Notes under the pieces: model-generated
The model's database searches: none
Told to the model about the DNA's origin: nothing
What the model saw: only the letters and a program-made list of their open reading frames with translations
Made by a program: the position numbers and the translations under genes
Origin: Lacticaseibacillus hegangensis
Lineage (GTDB): Bacteria; Bacillota; Bacilli; Lactobacillales; Lactobacillaceae
Length of the DNA: 56,928 nucleotides
Direction of reading: 5' to 3'
Assembly (NCBI RefSeq): GCF_003946465.1
Contig: NZ_RHOL01000002.1
Span: 1 to 56,928 of the forward strand
Shown here: piece after piece, positions 1 through 7,915 of the stretch
Layout of the letters: every line of letters begins with the position of its first letter
How positions within the stretch are numbered: position 1 is the stretch's first letter

Positions 1-145
1 AGCTGAACCTTTCTCATAGATGATCTCCTCCTAAAGCATCTATGATGCCAGAGAGGAGACTGAAGTGCGACATAATGGCTTACCACTTACCTACGACATT
101 ATCGCTGGCGAACTACAGCGTCCCGAATTTTTTTTGCCTGCCCCC
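1..145. other. Left-edge non-coding stretch
   Basis: No credible gene was found. The stretch holds two imperfect inverted repeats: CATAGATG pairs with CATCTATG around 15-45, and GCGACATAATG faces CATTATCGC around 67-113. A T-run lies at about 127-135, which could be the tail of a terminator for a gene left of the window. Nothing else is recognisable. Confidence 0.35.
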
Positions 146-174
146 TTTCCAAATCCAGCATCGCGTGCTAAAGT
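146..174 (+). promoter_or_regulatory. Candidate promoter of the asnA T-box leader
   Basis: TTTCCA (146-151), 17 bases, then TAAAGT (169-174), which is preceded by TGC as in an extended -10. The match is moderate. The position is right for a transcript starting near 181 and running through the T-box into asnA. Confidence 0.4.
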
Positions 175-180
175 AGTCAC

Positions 181-457
181 AATCACAAACGAAGACTTGC
201 AAGACCAGTAACCAACGGCGTTCTATCAGTGATGTGGGGTCAGTGAAAACCCACTTAGACCAAGCTCTTGGCGAATAACCCTTGCTCATGTCTCTGCCCC
301 AAATGGCAATGGCCAAAGTAGACGCAGACGCAACCGGCGCGTTATCATCCGGAACCGCATGTCAGTGCGGATTGAGGTGGTCTATTTCGGATAGGCAACT
401 AGGGTGGTACCGCGAAAAGTCTTTCGTCCCTTGCGTTAGGGACGGAAGGCTTTTTTC
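181..457 (+). promoter_or_regulatory. T-box riboswitch leader of asnA
   Basis: The diagnostic T-box AGGGTGGTACCGCG is at 401-414. It is followed by a terminator hairpin whose arms are CTTTCGTCCC and GGGACGGAAG (421-446), with a T-run at 451-456. The T-box can pair with the 5' arm to form the competing antiterminator. T-boxes bind uncharged tRNA and allow read-through when the cognate amino acid is scarce. With asnA downstream, tRNA-Asn (or tRNA-Asp) is the expected ligand. An AGTA motif near 206 and an AAC triplet at 277-279 inside GAATAACCC are candidate Stem I elements, but I could not fold the RNA, so the specifier is a guess. Confidence 0.9.
418..457 (+). terminator. T-box-regulated intrinsic terminator
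   Basis: A ten-base-pair stem with one G-U wobble, an eight-base loop (TTGCGTTA) and a six-T tail. It is the off-state structure of the leader. The gene starts about 75 bases downstream. Confidence 0.85.
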
Positions 458-532
458 GTGCCTAACGAGCCGAGGCGAAAGCCCGTCTCGGCCGTATCTG
501 TCATGGTTGAAAAAAATCCGGAGATGAAAATG

Positions 533-1540
533 ATGCATTTAATTATTCCTGAACACTATGATCCAAAATTGTCCGTTAAAGAAACCGAAGCGGCGATCCG
601 CTACATCCGTGAAACGTTCCAAGACGAGTTCGGCAAACAGCTCGGCCTGCAGCGCATGAGCGCGCCGATGATGGTGGCAAAGTCCACCGGCCTCAACGAC
701 AACCTCAACGGCGTTGAAACCCCGGTCTCCTTCACCATGAAGGACATGCCCGGCGAGCAAATGGAAATTGTGCACTCGCTGGCTAAGTGGAAACGCATGG
801 CGCTTTACCGCTACGGCTTCGGCATGCATGAAGGCCTGTACACCAACATGAACGCGATTCGCAAAGACGAGGACCTCGACAACTTCCACTCCATATATGT
901 TGACCAGTGGGACTGGGAAAAAGTCATCGCCAAGGAAGAGCGCACCGAAGCCACGCTCAAAGACACCGTGCGCCAAATCTTCAAAGTGATCAAGCACATG
1001 GAAGATGAAGTTTGGTACAAGTATCCGCAGGCCGTCCACCACTTGCCTAAGGACATTCACTTTCACACCACCCAGGAGCTGGAGGACCGGTGGCCGGACC
1101 TCACCCCCAAGCAGCGCGAGGATGCCATCTGCAAAGAAGACGGTGCCGTCTTCCTGATGCAGATCGGCGGCCCGTTGAAGTCTGGCAAGCGTCACGATGG
1201 CCGCGCCCCTGACTACGACGACTGGCAGCTGAACGGCGATATCCTGTTCTGGTATGAACCGCTCGACTGCTCGCTGGAGATTTCATCAATGGGCATCCGG
1301 GTCGATGAAGATGCCATGCGCCGCCAGCTTAAAGCGGCAGGCGCCGAAGACCGCGCCGAGCTGCCGTTCCACAAACTGCTCTTGGCCGGCAAGCTGCCTT
1401 ACACCATCGGTGGCGGGATCGGTCAAAGCCGCCTGTGCATGTTACTCTTGGGCAAGGCCCACGTCGGTGAAGTCCAAGCTTCAGTCTGGCCGCAGGACAT
1501 GATCGACAAGTGCGAAGCCGCCAACATTCACATCCTTTAA
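533..1540 (+). CDS. asnA: Aspartate--ammonia ligase (ammonia-dependent asparagine synthetase A)
   Basis: AsnA makes asparagine from aspartate, ammonia and ATP (AMP-forming) in the cytoplasm. The 335-residue product has the family length and the expected N terminus ([15 protein letters not shown]), and the class-II-synthetase-like C-terminal block [14 protein letters not shown] that forms the ATP site. The start chosen is ATG 533, nine bases after GGAG (520-523); in-frame ATGs at 524 and 530 are possible, but 524 abuts the ribosome binding site. An open frame back to 458 overlaps the terminator tail and is not expected to be translated. The gene stands alone, is controlled by the T-box, and ends at a strong terminator. 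Confidence 0.95.
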   Translation: MHLIIPEHYDPKLSVKETEAAIRYIRETFQDEFGKQLGLQRMSAPMMVAKSTGLNDNLNGVETPVSFTMKDMPGEQMEIVHSLAKWKRMALYRYGFGMHEGLYTNMNAIRKDEDLDNFHSIYVDQWDWEKVIAKEERTEATLKDTVRQIFKVIKHMEDEVWYKYPQAVHHLPKDIHFHTTQELEDRWPDLTPKQREDAICKEDGAVFLMQIGGPLKSGKRHDGRAPDYDDWQLNGDILFWYEPLDCSLEISSMGIRVDEDAMRRQLKAAGAEDRAELPFHKLLLAGKLPYTIGGGIGQSRLCMLLLGKAHVGEVQASVWPQDMIDKCEAANIHIL

Positions 1541-1552
1541 TCCAGCCTGTTC

Positions 1553-1583
1553 AAAGCCGAGTGCGCCTGCACTCGGCTTTTTA
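1553..1583 (+). terminator. asnA terminator
   Basis: Perfect 12-bp stem AAAGCCGAGTGC/GCACTCGGCTTT with a four-base loop, followed by a short T-run. It lies 12 bases after the asnA stop. Confidence 0.85.
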
Positions 1584-1591
1584 GCACCACG

Positions 1592-1619
1592 AAAAAAGTG
1601 CCAGCAGCCGCTGGCACTT
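1592..1619 (-). terminator. Terminator of the small membrane protein gene
   Basis: AAGTGCCAGC and GCTGGCACTT form a ten-base-pair stem. Read leftwards it is followed by six T. The right arm overlaps the stop codon of the gene at 1618-1929. Confidence 0.75.
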
Positions 1620-1929
1620 ACTCATTCTGATCGACGCCGTCCTTGGCCACCGCCCCTGGGTGCTCACGCTTAAAGGCTTGCCAAGTTGGCCGCGGCACCG
1701 TGATGAACCGATTGGCGGTCAAATCTAGCACCTCAAAAGTGGGCAAGCGCCGCGTATACACCTGAAATGCAATCACGGCGGCCACAACCGCCAGCAGCAG
1801 CCACCACCAGGCGGTAAAGGCGACGATGAACAGCACCACGAGGATGGTTCCCCAGGTCCACGCAAAGGCTCGTTCCGTCTTCTTACCTGCCTGTTTGGAG
1901 TAGCGGTGCGTTGGGTCTAGTTCTGTCAT
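1618..1929 (-). CDS. Small two-helix membrane protein, unknown function
   Basis: 103 residues, not recognised as a named family. A basic, hydrophilic N terminus (about 25 residues) is followed by two adjacent hydrophobic, Trp-rich segments (about 24-59) separated by almost no loop, then a roughly 40-residue soluble tail. A hairpin membrane anchor with both ends on the same side is likely. ATG 1929 has GGAGG seven bases upstream. It is divergent from the MarR gene at 2047, so the two could share a control region (1930-2046), but no operator was identified. Confidence 0.7.
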   Translation of the reverse strand: MTELDPTHRYSKQAGKKTERAFAWTWGTILVVLFIVAFTAWWWLLLAVVAAVIAFQVYTRRLPTFEVLDLTANRFITVPRPTWQAFKREHPGAVAKDGVDQNE

Positions 1930-2046
1930 AGTCTTGCCTCCACTTGATTGTCCTCACTTAAGCAACCGGACCGATTTTACAGTTTGGTCGCCCTTTCCGC
2001 CTGTTTTTCCGCTATACTGAAAGAGCATTCAGGAAAGGACCTCGTC

Positions 2047-2481
2047 ATGCATATCAACGGTTCAATCAATCTATCCGAGCAGTTCCATGCGCTCAGCAAC
2101 GCCGAAACTGGTTATATTCACGCACCTCTGCACGACCTGCATCTGAACAATTCCCAGGCCAGGTTGCTGAAATACATTGCCGACCATCCCGGTGCGTTGC
2201 AAAAAGACGCCGCCGCGTACCTTAACCGGCAAAATGCAACTGTGACCAACATGCTCAAAGGGCTGGAAACGCGTGGCTTGATTGAGCGCAAGATTCCTCG
2301 CGATAACGAGCGCCAAAAGCAGCTTTACCTCAGGCCCGCGGGCGTTGAGCTGGTCAAAGCGATTCGCGCCATTTTTACGGCACTTGAACAGCAAATCGAA
2401 GCGGCGGTGCCAACAGCCGACCAGCCCCAGCTGATTGCCCAGCTGCAAGCCATCGCTGCTAAAATTAATTTGATTCCGTAA
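2047..2481 (+). CDS. MarR-family transcriptional regulator
   Basis: 144 residues. The N-terminal helices are followed by a winged helix: the recognition helix lies around AAAYLNRQNATVTNMLKGLE and the wing around ERKIPRDNERQKQLYLRPAG, the classic MarR D-x-R-x-(K/R) wing. It binds DNA as a dimer and is usually relieved by small ligands. ATG 2047 is preceded by AGGAAAGGA at 2030-2038; the open frame back to 1948 lacks a ribosome binding site. A TATACT box at 2013-2018 fits a -10, but no good -35 was seen. The next gene is convergent, so its targets are not obvious; the divergent membrane protein is one candidate. Confidence 0.85.
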   Translation: MHINGSINLSEQFHALSNAETGYIHAPLHDLHLNNSQARLLKYIADHPGALQKDAAAYLNRQNATVTNMLKGLETRGLIERKIPRDNERQKQLYLRPAGVELVKAIRAIFTALEQQIEAAVPTADQPQLIAQLQAIAAKINLIP

Positions 2482-2529
2482 CCACTCAGCGACCACTTTA
2501 AGCGGCCGCTTTTTCGTCCCGTCAGACAA

Positions 2530-3297
2530 TCAGGCCAGGTACAATTCCCGCAACGTTTGAATTTGCCGGTTGGTTAGCTGTAAGGCTTCATGCAGGTACT
2601 GCTGCATATCCCCGTAGGTCTCATTGATTGCCGCCAGCGCGGTATCCAGGTACTCTGGATACACGGTCCAGATATCGGTGAGCCCCTGCATCATGTTTGC
2701 ATTGCCGCCTTCCGCCTTCGCCTGCTCGAGCACTTCTGACAGCGCCGGCTGGATGAACGTGTTGGTGGCCAGGTAATCCTTGCGAATTGTCGCCTGATCA
2801 ACGCCTAAAGCGGACAATACGTACACCGCAGCCATCCCAGTCCGATCCTTACCCGCCGAGCAGTGAAACAGCAAAGTATCATCGCTGTTGCCCAGGGCCA
2901 AGTCAAAAAACTGGCGGTAAGCTTTTTGCGCCGACTCGCTCAGGGCTAAGTCACGATAGGTCCGAAGCATGTTGTGGTAACCCGCTTGAGGATCCTGCGA
3001 AAACATCTGCTGCTCCTCGGCCCACGTCTTGGACACCTGGGTCTTGTCTTCACTGAACACCGGGTCAAACACGTAGCGCGCCGAATCCGGCAGCCGGTCA
3101 GGCTTTTCCTGGCGCTCATCGCGCGTGCGAAAATCAACATCCACGCGCACCCCATACTCATGCAAAAAGGCCACGTCGCGGTCCGACAGCCGGTCGAGGC
3201 CGCCCGAGCGGACGAGCCGGTGCGCGGCCAGGTGCTGCCCAGACATGGTCCGATAGCCGCCAAGGTCGCGAAAATTATAGCCATGATGGATGTTCAT
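2530..3297 (-). CDS. Tyrosine-protein phosphatase (Y_phosphatase3 family)
   Basis: About 255 residues. The active-site loop HCSAGKDRTG (Cys about 146) is the CX5R signature of low-specificity tyrosine/dual-specificity phosphatases of the IphP/LipA type. The N-terminal NFRDLGGY block is also typical. Such enzymes act on phosphotyrosine and sometimes on phosphoinositides; in lactobacilli the natural substrate is mostly unknown. ATG 3297 is the likely start, with GGAA nine bases upstream; a TTG start at 3312 is an alternative with AAAGGA further away. It is monocistronic and convergent with the MarR gene. The only terminator-like sequence after it is the palindrome AAGCGGCCGCTT near 2500. Confidence 0.85.
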   Translation of the reverse strand: MNIHHGYNFRDLGGYRTMSGQHLAAHRLVRSGGLDRLSDRDVAFLHEYGVRVDVDFRTRDERQEKPDRLPDSARYVFDPVFSEDKTQVSKTWAEEQQMFSQDPQAGYHNMLRTYRDLALSESAQKAYRQFFDLALGNSDDTLLFHCSAGKDRTGMAAVYVLSALGVDQATIRKDYLATNTFIQPALSEVLEQAKAEGGNANMMQGLTDIWTVYPEYLDTALAAINETYGDMQQYLHEALQLTNRQIQTLRELYLA

Positions 3298-3377
3298 TAA
3301 CGTCGGTTCCAATTCGTCTCACTCATTTCCTTTAGTCTTGTCTGTCCATTTTAGCGCAAACCGCTTCCAAAGTCGCG

Positions 3378-3407
3378 CTGACTTCTAGCGTGAAAATAGC
3401 CTATAAT
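3378..3407 (+). promoter_or_regulatory. Promoter of the MFS transporter
   Basis: CTGACT (3378-3383), 18 bases, then TATAAT (3402-3407). The perfect -10 overlaps an in-frame ATG at 3406, which argues that this ATG is not the translation start. Confidence 0.6.
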
Positions 3408-3441
3408 GATCGTATCCAATTTTCTGAAAGAAGCGATCATT

Positions 3442-4824
3442 TTGCCCGCCACCCAACCGCATGAAAAACCAATGCTGGTCGTCGCCATTGTCGCGCTGAT
3501 GTCCTTTCTCGGGGTGCTGACGGAAACCTCGATGAACACGACCTTTCCGGCGCTGATGAAAGCTTTCAACGTCTCCTTAGCAACCGTTCAATGGGTAACA
3601 TCCGGCTACCTGCTCGCCGCTTCACTGGTGATGCTGACCTCAGCTTACATGAAACGCCGCTTCACCAATCGTCAGCTTTTCATGAGCGCGGCGGCCCTGT
3701 TCATCATCGGCGACCTGCTATGCGCAACTGCCCAAGTGTTTCCGCAGCTGCTGGCGGGTCGCCTGATACAGGCGGGTTGTGTCGGCCTTTGCACGCCGCT
3801 GATGGTCAACATCATTCTTGACGTCGTCCCCCGGGCCAAGCTGGGGTTGTACATCGGCATCGCCAATGTGATCGTGCTGATCGCACCAGCGCTTGGCCCG
3901 ACTTTTGGCGGCGCTGTCACCGCGTTTGCCAGCTGGCGCATGATTTTCTGGGTGACGCTGCCTCTCGCCTTGCTCCTGCTGATCCTCGGCAGCGCGCACA
4001 TTCATCAGTACACCACCCAAAGCCGGTTGGCGTTTGACTGGGTCCGCTTCGGCCTGCTCGGCGGGGCACTGATCGCGCTGAACCTGGGGCTGACCACCAT
4101 CAGCACCCGCCGCTGGCTGATCGTGGCAGTCCTGCTGCTGGTATGCGCACTTTGCATGCTCCTGTTTCTGCTTCTTTCCCGCACGAGCACCCGGTTTCTG
4201 TTCTCCCTGACAGTCTTCAAGAACCAAGCGTTTCTGTTCAGCTTTCTGCCTTACCTCAGCTTGCAGTTCGCCAATGTCGGCATCAATTTTCTCTTGCCGA
4301 ATTACGTCCAGGAAGTCTTCGGCGCCTCCGCGCTGATTGGCGGGCTGATCTTGCTGCCCTGCTCTGTGTTTAACGGGTTAGGCCAGCCGGTATACGGCTG
4401 GATGCTGGACCACTTTGGCGGCCGCCTGCCGCTGCTTTTGGGCGATGGCCTTTTCACCATTGGTGTGCTCGCCATGACTGCCCTTGGCCCGGCCCTCGGG
4501 GTACTGGGGGTCACCATCGCGTACCTAATTTTTGCCATCGGCCGGTCGATGGCCTTCAGCAACTCGGTTGCTTATGGCCTCAAAGCGCTGCCCAAAACGC
4601 TGCAGCCCGACGCCAACGCGCTGTACAACATGGGCCAACAGGCGGTCGGGGGCATCGGCACAACGGTGTTGTCACTGCTCATGACCGCGGTCCATCATCC
4701 CGGCTGGAGCCACGCCCAAAATATCGCGGCAGGCAGTGCCTGGGCGTTTGGGCTGCTGGTCGCACTGGGCGTGGTGATTTTCGCGCTCTACTGGCATTTG
4801 CTAAACCGCACTACCGCGCAGTAA
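3442..4824 (+). CDS. MFS multidrug-type exporter (DHA2/EmrB-QacA family)
   Basis: A proton-coupled exporter in the membrane. The 460-residue protein has about 14 hydrophobic segments, as in the 14-helix DHA2 group. The loop after helix 2 (AYMKRRFTNRQLFM) corresponds to MFS motif A in weakened form, and GRLIQAGCVGLCTPLMVNII is the motif B region with its conserved Arg. The helix-5 motif C is seen in ALGPTFGG. The start is placed at TTG 3442 because GAAAGAAG lies eight bases before it and the ATG at 3406 is inside the -10 box. ATG 3472 is another option. The substrate cannot be told from sequence. No terminator is evident. Confidence 0.85.
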   Translation: MPATQPHEKPMLVVAIVALMSFLGVLTETSMNTTFPALMKAFNVSLATVQWVTSGYLLAASLVMLTSAYMKRRFTNRQLFMSAAALFIIGDLLCATAQVFPQLLAGRLIQAGCVGLCTPLMVNIILDVVPRAKLGLYIGIANVIVLIAPALGPTFGGAVTAFASWRMIFWVTLPLALLLLILGSAHIHQYTTQSRLAFDWVRFGLLGGALIALNLGLTTISTRRWLIVAVLLLVCALCMLLFLLLSRTSTRFLFSLTVFKNQAFLFSFLPYLSLQFANVGINFLLPNYVQEVFGASALIGGLILLPCSVFNGLGQPVYGWMLDHFGGRLPLLLGDGLFTIGVLAMTALGPALGVLGVTIAYLIFAIGRSMAFSNSVAYGLKALPKTLQPDANALYNMGQQAVGGIGTTVLSLLMTAVHHPGWSHAQNIAAGSAWAFGLLVALGVVIFALYWHLLNRTTAQ

Positions 4825-4914
4825 ACGCAACTTTCAGCCAGATCGGGCTTGAAGATGAGAGCGTCCATACCCGCGCCAGGATTGGCTGATCTCGGTCGAT
4901 CAGGCACGCTTGCA

Positions 4915-4973
4915 TTGACATCTCAAAAATAATCAGTACACTCACAGTTATTGTCAGTGTACTGATTATTTTT
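4915..4973 (+). promoter_or_regulatory. Promoter with a perfect 18-bp inverted-repeat operator
   Basis: TTGACA (4915-4920), 16 bases, then TACACT (4937-4942). The -10 lies inside a perfect inverted repeat with arms at 4925-4942 and 4956-4973 and a 13-base centre. It sits directly before a MarR gene, so it is most likely the autoregulatory operator of that repressor. It could also fold in RNA, because the right arm runs into a T-run just before GGAGG. Confidence 0.8.
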
Positions 4974-4987
4974 TTGGAGGCAAACGG

Positions 4988-5410
4988 ATGAACACTGCGT
5001 ATTTACTGCTAGAAACTGCCAAGCGGTTAAAGCATCAACTGAACACTGCGCTCAGCAAGGAGGACACCACCGCCCAGCAGTGGGCGGTGCTTGAGGCGCT
5101 CGACCGGTTGAACAACGAGGCCGACCCCATCACCGCCGCGCGCATCGCTGATGCAATCGACAGCGACCGGCAAACCACCGCGGCCGTGGTCCTGCGACTA
5201 GCGGATAAAGGCTGGCTTAACCGCACCCCGTCCCCGGCCGACAAGCGCGCCGTGGCCCTCGCATTGACTGCCGCGGGAAAAGCCAAAGTCACCGCGCTAA
5301 AAGCCGTGGCCGGACGGACTCTCACTACTTTTTTACAGCCGTTGCCGGATGCGGCGCAACACCAACTGGCGGCTGGACTGACAAAACTATTGGAGGAAAA
5401 TCATGACTGA
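4988..5410 (+). CDS. MarR-family regulator of the NmrA-like oxidoreductase operon
   Basis: 140 residues with a MarR winged helix: the recognition region is around ARIADAIDSDRQTTAAVVLRLADKG, and the wing contains RTPSPADKRAVALALTAAG. GGAGG lies nine bases before ATG 4988. It overlaps the next gene by eight bases, so the two are translationally coupled. The perfect inverted repeat over the promoter suggests autorepression. Ligand unknown; MarR/oxidoreductase pairs often answer reactive electrophiles or phenolics, which is inference. Confidence 0.88.
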   Translation: MNTAYLLLETAKRLKHQLNTALSKEDTTAQQWAVLEALDRLNNEADPITAARIADAIDSDRQTTAAVVLRLADKGWLNRTPSPADKRAVALALTAAGKAKVTALKAVAGRTLTTFLQPLPDAAQHQLAAGLTKLLEENHD

Positions 5411-6275
5411 AACGATTTTGATTATCGGCGGCACCGGCAACATTGGCTTCCCGCTGATCAAACTGCTCGCCCAGGGCGACCAGATTCATCTCGTCGCCGG
5501 CGCGCATGACTTAGCCAAAGACCAGGCTCAGTATGGCCGCCTGCCGGTTGACCTGCGGCACTTCGACTTTCTCGACGCTGGCACCTTCGATCAGACGCTG
5601 GCCGGCGTGGACCGGGTCTTTTTCGTGCGACCGCCGCAGCTGGCCAAGCCTAAGGCGGACATGCTGCCCTTCTTGAATCAGGTCAAGACCCACCACGTCA
5701 AGCAAACCGTTTTTGTGTCCATGATTGGGGTGGAAAAGAACCCAGTGACTCCGCACCATAAGATCGAGAACATGATCGTGGCACTGGGTCTGCCCCACAC
5801 CTTTATCCGGCCCAGCTTTTTCATGCAGAATCTCAGCACCACCCACCGGGAGGACATCTGCCTTCGCAATGACTTGTTCATCCCTGCTGGCAGCGCCAAA
5901 ACCAGCTTTATCGACACTGCAGACATCGCCGCGGTCGCCGCAAAGGTCCTCACCTCACCGGCCGTGCCCGAGCAAAAGCTCAACATCACTGGCCCTGAGG
6001 CCATCACCTACGCCCAAGTCGCCCAGACCATGTCTGCGATTCTTGGCCGCCCCATCACTTACTCCAAACCCAGCCTGCTTAAATTCCGCAAAACCATGCT
6101 GCAGCGCGGGGTAAAAAAGGACTTTGTCAACGTGATGGTCATGCTGTATCTGATCACCCAAATGGGCAACGCCAAGCAAATCACCCAAGACCTGCCGAAT
6201 TACCTCGGTCGGCCTGCGCATTCAGTGGCTGAGTTTATCACCGCCAATCAACGCCTGTTCGCACCGGCCAAGTAA
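5403..6275 (+). CDS. NmrA-like NAD(P)-binding oxidoreductase (atypical SDR)
   Basis: 290 residues. The N-terminal Rossmann motif GGTGNIG (about 9-15) binds NAD(P). The sequence up to about residue 160, ending in HTFIRPSFFMQNL, is typical of the NmrA/QOR2 group, which acts as NADPH-dependent quinone reductases or as redox sensors. The usual Tyr-Lys catalytic pair of classical SDRs is not evident. It overlaps the upstream MarR gene and should be induced together with it. Confidence 0.82.
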   Translation: MTETILIIGGTGNIGFPLIKLLAQGDQIHLVAGAHDLAKDQAQYGRLPVDLRHFDFLDAGTFDQTLAGVDRVFFVRPPQLAKPKADMLPFLNQVKTHHVKQTVFVSMIGVEKNPVTPHHKIENMIVALGLPHTFIRPSFFMQNLSTTHREDICLRNDLFIPAGSAKTSFIDTADIAAVAAKVLTSPAVPEQKLNITGPEAITYAQVAQTMSAILGRPITYSKPSLLKFRKTMLQRGVKKDFVNVMVMLYLITQMGNAKQITQDLPNYLGRPAHSVAEFITANQRLFAPAK

Positions 6276-6339
6276 CCTACGAAAGTCGTGCGTGCACCAA
6301 GGCAAAGGGCTAAACTGGTTTCAGATGGGGGTGATTTCA

Positions 6340-6837
6340 GTGGCAAATTCTTCCACTGAGGGAACAAATCAATTACTGAAAACAATGCTAGCTAAAGCCG
6401 CCGATGCCAAGCAATTCGCGGCCACATGGGATTTTGGTGATGCCAAGGACCCACTGCCAGCACCGCTGATTCGCCGCGTTCTGAAGCACGCCGGGGTCCT
6501 GGAAACCGAGGCACAATTGACCGCCGGTTGGTTGAGGACGACTAAAGCAGCCCAAGACAAGGCGTGGCAGGCGCTGGAGCAAGCCACTGCAGAATTTTGT
6601 CAGCTGTTTGCAGCCGGCGCCGACGTCACAGCTGAACTGCCGAGCTACCGCCGGTTTGAAGGCATGACGCTGCGCGAGTTGGCATGGCAGATGAGCATCG
6701 ACATTGAAGACCTCGAGCTGCCTGAGGCGCGCGCCGCGGCGCTGACCGACCCAAATCAAGTGGGCATGTACGCCGAGGCTCAGCGCCAATTTACGACCCA
6801 GTATCCGGGGTTCCGGTTCGAACCTGCGACAAAATAG
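6340..6837 (+). CDS. Hypothetical soluble protein
   Basis: About 165 residues, not recognised. It is alanine-rich and mostly helical by inspection, with no signal peptide or membrane segment. The C-terminal part (YRRFEGMTLRELAWQMSID) could be a helix-turn-helix-like element, but that is speculative. GTG 6340 is chosen because GGGGGTGAT, close to the full anti-16S sequence, precedes it by four bases. An open frame extends back to 6292 without a ribosome binding site. It follows the NmrA-like gene by 64 bases and might be cotranscribed. Confidence 0.6.
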   Translation: MANSSTEGTNQLLKTMLAKAADAKQFAATWDFGDAKDPLPAPLIRRVLKHAGVLETEAQLTAGWLRTTKAAQDKAWQALEQATAEFCQLFAAGADVTAELPSYRRFEGMTLRELAWQMSIDIEDLELPEARAAALTDPNQVGMYAEAQRQFTTQYPGFRFEPATK

Positions 6838-6917
6838 CAAGTTTGCTTCGTAAGAATCGTGATTAGTTGTCATTACATGATTAGAATGATTTTGGAATCA
6901 CAATTAGGAGGCTACTC

Positions 6918-7061
6918 ATGAAACTAATCACAGTCGAAGAACATTACGATACGGACGCAAACATCGCGCAGTTCAATCAATACTCAGAAGTTAAAAACAA
7001 CAATCCGTTCCAGAATCAGTTAAAGCCGGACTTAGTCGATTTCAGCCGAAAAGGTATTTGA
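6918..7061 (+). pseudogene. N-terminal relic of an amidohydrolase (47 codons)
   Basis: ATG 6918 follows AGGAGG by seven bases and opens a 47-residue frame starting MKLITVEEHYDTDANIAQ. The sequence MK-I-T-VEEH is the characteristic N terminus of metal-dependent amidohydrolases of the gamma-resorcylate decarboxylase/ACMSD type (normally 300 or more residues), where the E-x-H supplies zinc ligands. The frame ends in TGA at 7061, and no further amidohydrolase sequence follows; the SDR starts 20 bases later. This looks like the deletion remnant of a longer gene that once headed an operon with the SDR. Its translation could still couple to the SDR. Confidence 0.65.
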
Positions 7062-7081
7062 TCTGTAAGGAGGATTGGTTC

Positions 7082-7831
7082 ATGGCTGAATCTAAAATTA
7101 TCACTTTGATCACTGGCGCCGATAAAGGCATCGGGTTTGCCACTGCCAAGGATTTGGCTAAGGCAGGCCACCACGTCCTGATTGGGGCGCGCAACCAGGC
7201 GCGCGGCGAAAAAGCCGTCGAAGCAATTCGCACAGACGGCGGCACCGCAGACTTCATCCAGCTGGATGTGACCGACGACGACCAAGTCAAGGCGGCTGCG
7301 GCCAAGATTCAAGCCGATTACGGCTATCTCAGCATCCTGATCAACAACGCCGGCATCGCCGTCGACGCCCACCAAAAGCCTTCTCAGCTGCCAATCGACC
7401 AGATTCGCAAAGACTTTGAGGTCAACTTCTTTGGTCTGGTCCGAGTCACGCAAGCCATGGTGCCGCTGCTGCGGGCGGGCAAACCGGCCAAAATCGTGAA
7501 CGTCACGTCCAACATGGGCTCATTCGGCCTGGCCACCGATCCTAACTCCCGCTTCTATCAAGTTTCCTCGCTGGGCTATCAGGCCTCAAAGGCCGCGGCG
7601 AACTTTGCCACCGTCGACTTTGCCAAGGAATTGGGCGATGAAGGCATCACCGTCAACTCCGTCAATCCTGGTTGGACGGCTACGGGCTTTGGCGGCCGCG
7701 ACGAAAGTAAGCCCGCCATTCCCGGTATGCAAAGCATTCAAGAAGGCGCCGCTCAAGTGGTTAAAATGGCCACTACCAGGAGCAAGCAGACCCTCACCTT
7801 CACCGAAACAGCCGGCCCGCTGCCTTGGTGA
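7082..7831 (+). CDS. Short-chain dehydrogenase/reductase
   Basis: 249 residues, classical SDR. TGADKGIG (cofactor loop), NNAGIA, the conserved Ser region NVTSNMGSFG and the YQASK catalytic Tyr/Lys are all present, followed by the PGWTATGF segment. It is probably an NADPH-dependent carbonyl reductase; carbonyl-reductase-like SDRs share the TGADKGIGF start. Substrate unknown. ATG 7082 has AAGGAGG ten bases upstream; an open frame back to 7058 is disregarded. It follows the amidohydrolase relic and ends at a strong bidirectional terminator. Confidence 0.9.
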   Translation: MAESKIITLITGADKGIGFATAKDLAKAGHHVLIGARNQARGEKAVEAIRTDGGTADFIQLDVTDDDQVKAAAAKIQADYGYLSILINNAGIAVDAHQKPSQLPIDQIRKDFEVNFFGLVRVTQAMVPLLRAGKPAKIVNVTSNMGSFGLATDPNSRFYQVSSLGYQASKAAANFATVDFAKELGDEGITVNSVNPGWTATGFGGRDESKPAIPGMQSIQEGAAQVVKMATTRSKQTLTFTETAGPLPW

Positions 7832-7850
7832 TGGACTCACCCTGATGCTG

Positions 7851-7900
7851 AAAAAGGCTCCTGACCTCAACGAATAATCGTTGAAGATCAGGAGCCTTTT
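7851..7900. terminator. Bidirectional terminator between the SDR gene and pepN
   Basis: Long hairpin: AAAAGGCTCCTGA pairs with TCAGGAGCCTTTT, continued by CTCAACGA/TCGTTGAAG with small internal defects and an ATAA loop. T-runs are present for both directions, so it serves the convergent SDR and pepN genes. Confidence 0.88.
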
Positions 7901-7915
7901 CATATGTGAAATAGG

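Noticed and set aside
3406-3441. ATG 3406 as start of the MFS gene
   Set aside because: It overlaps the TATAAT -10 box and has no ribosome binding site; TTG 3442 does.
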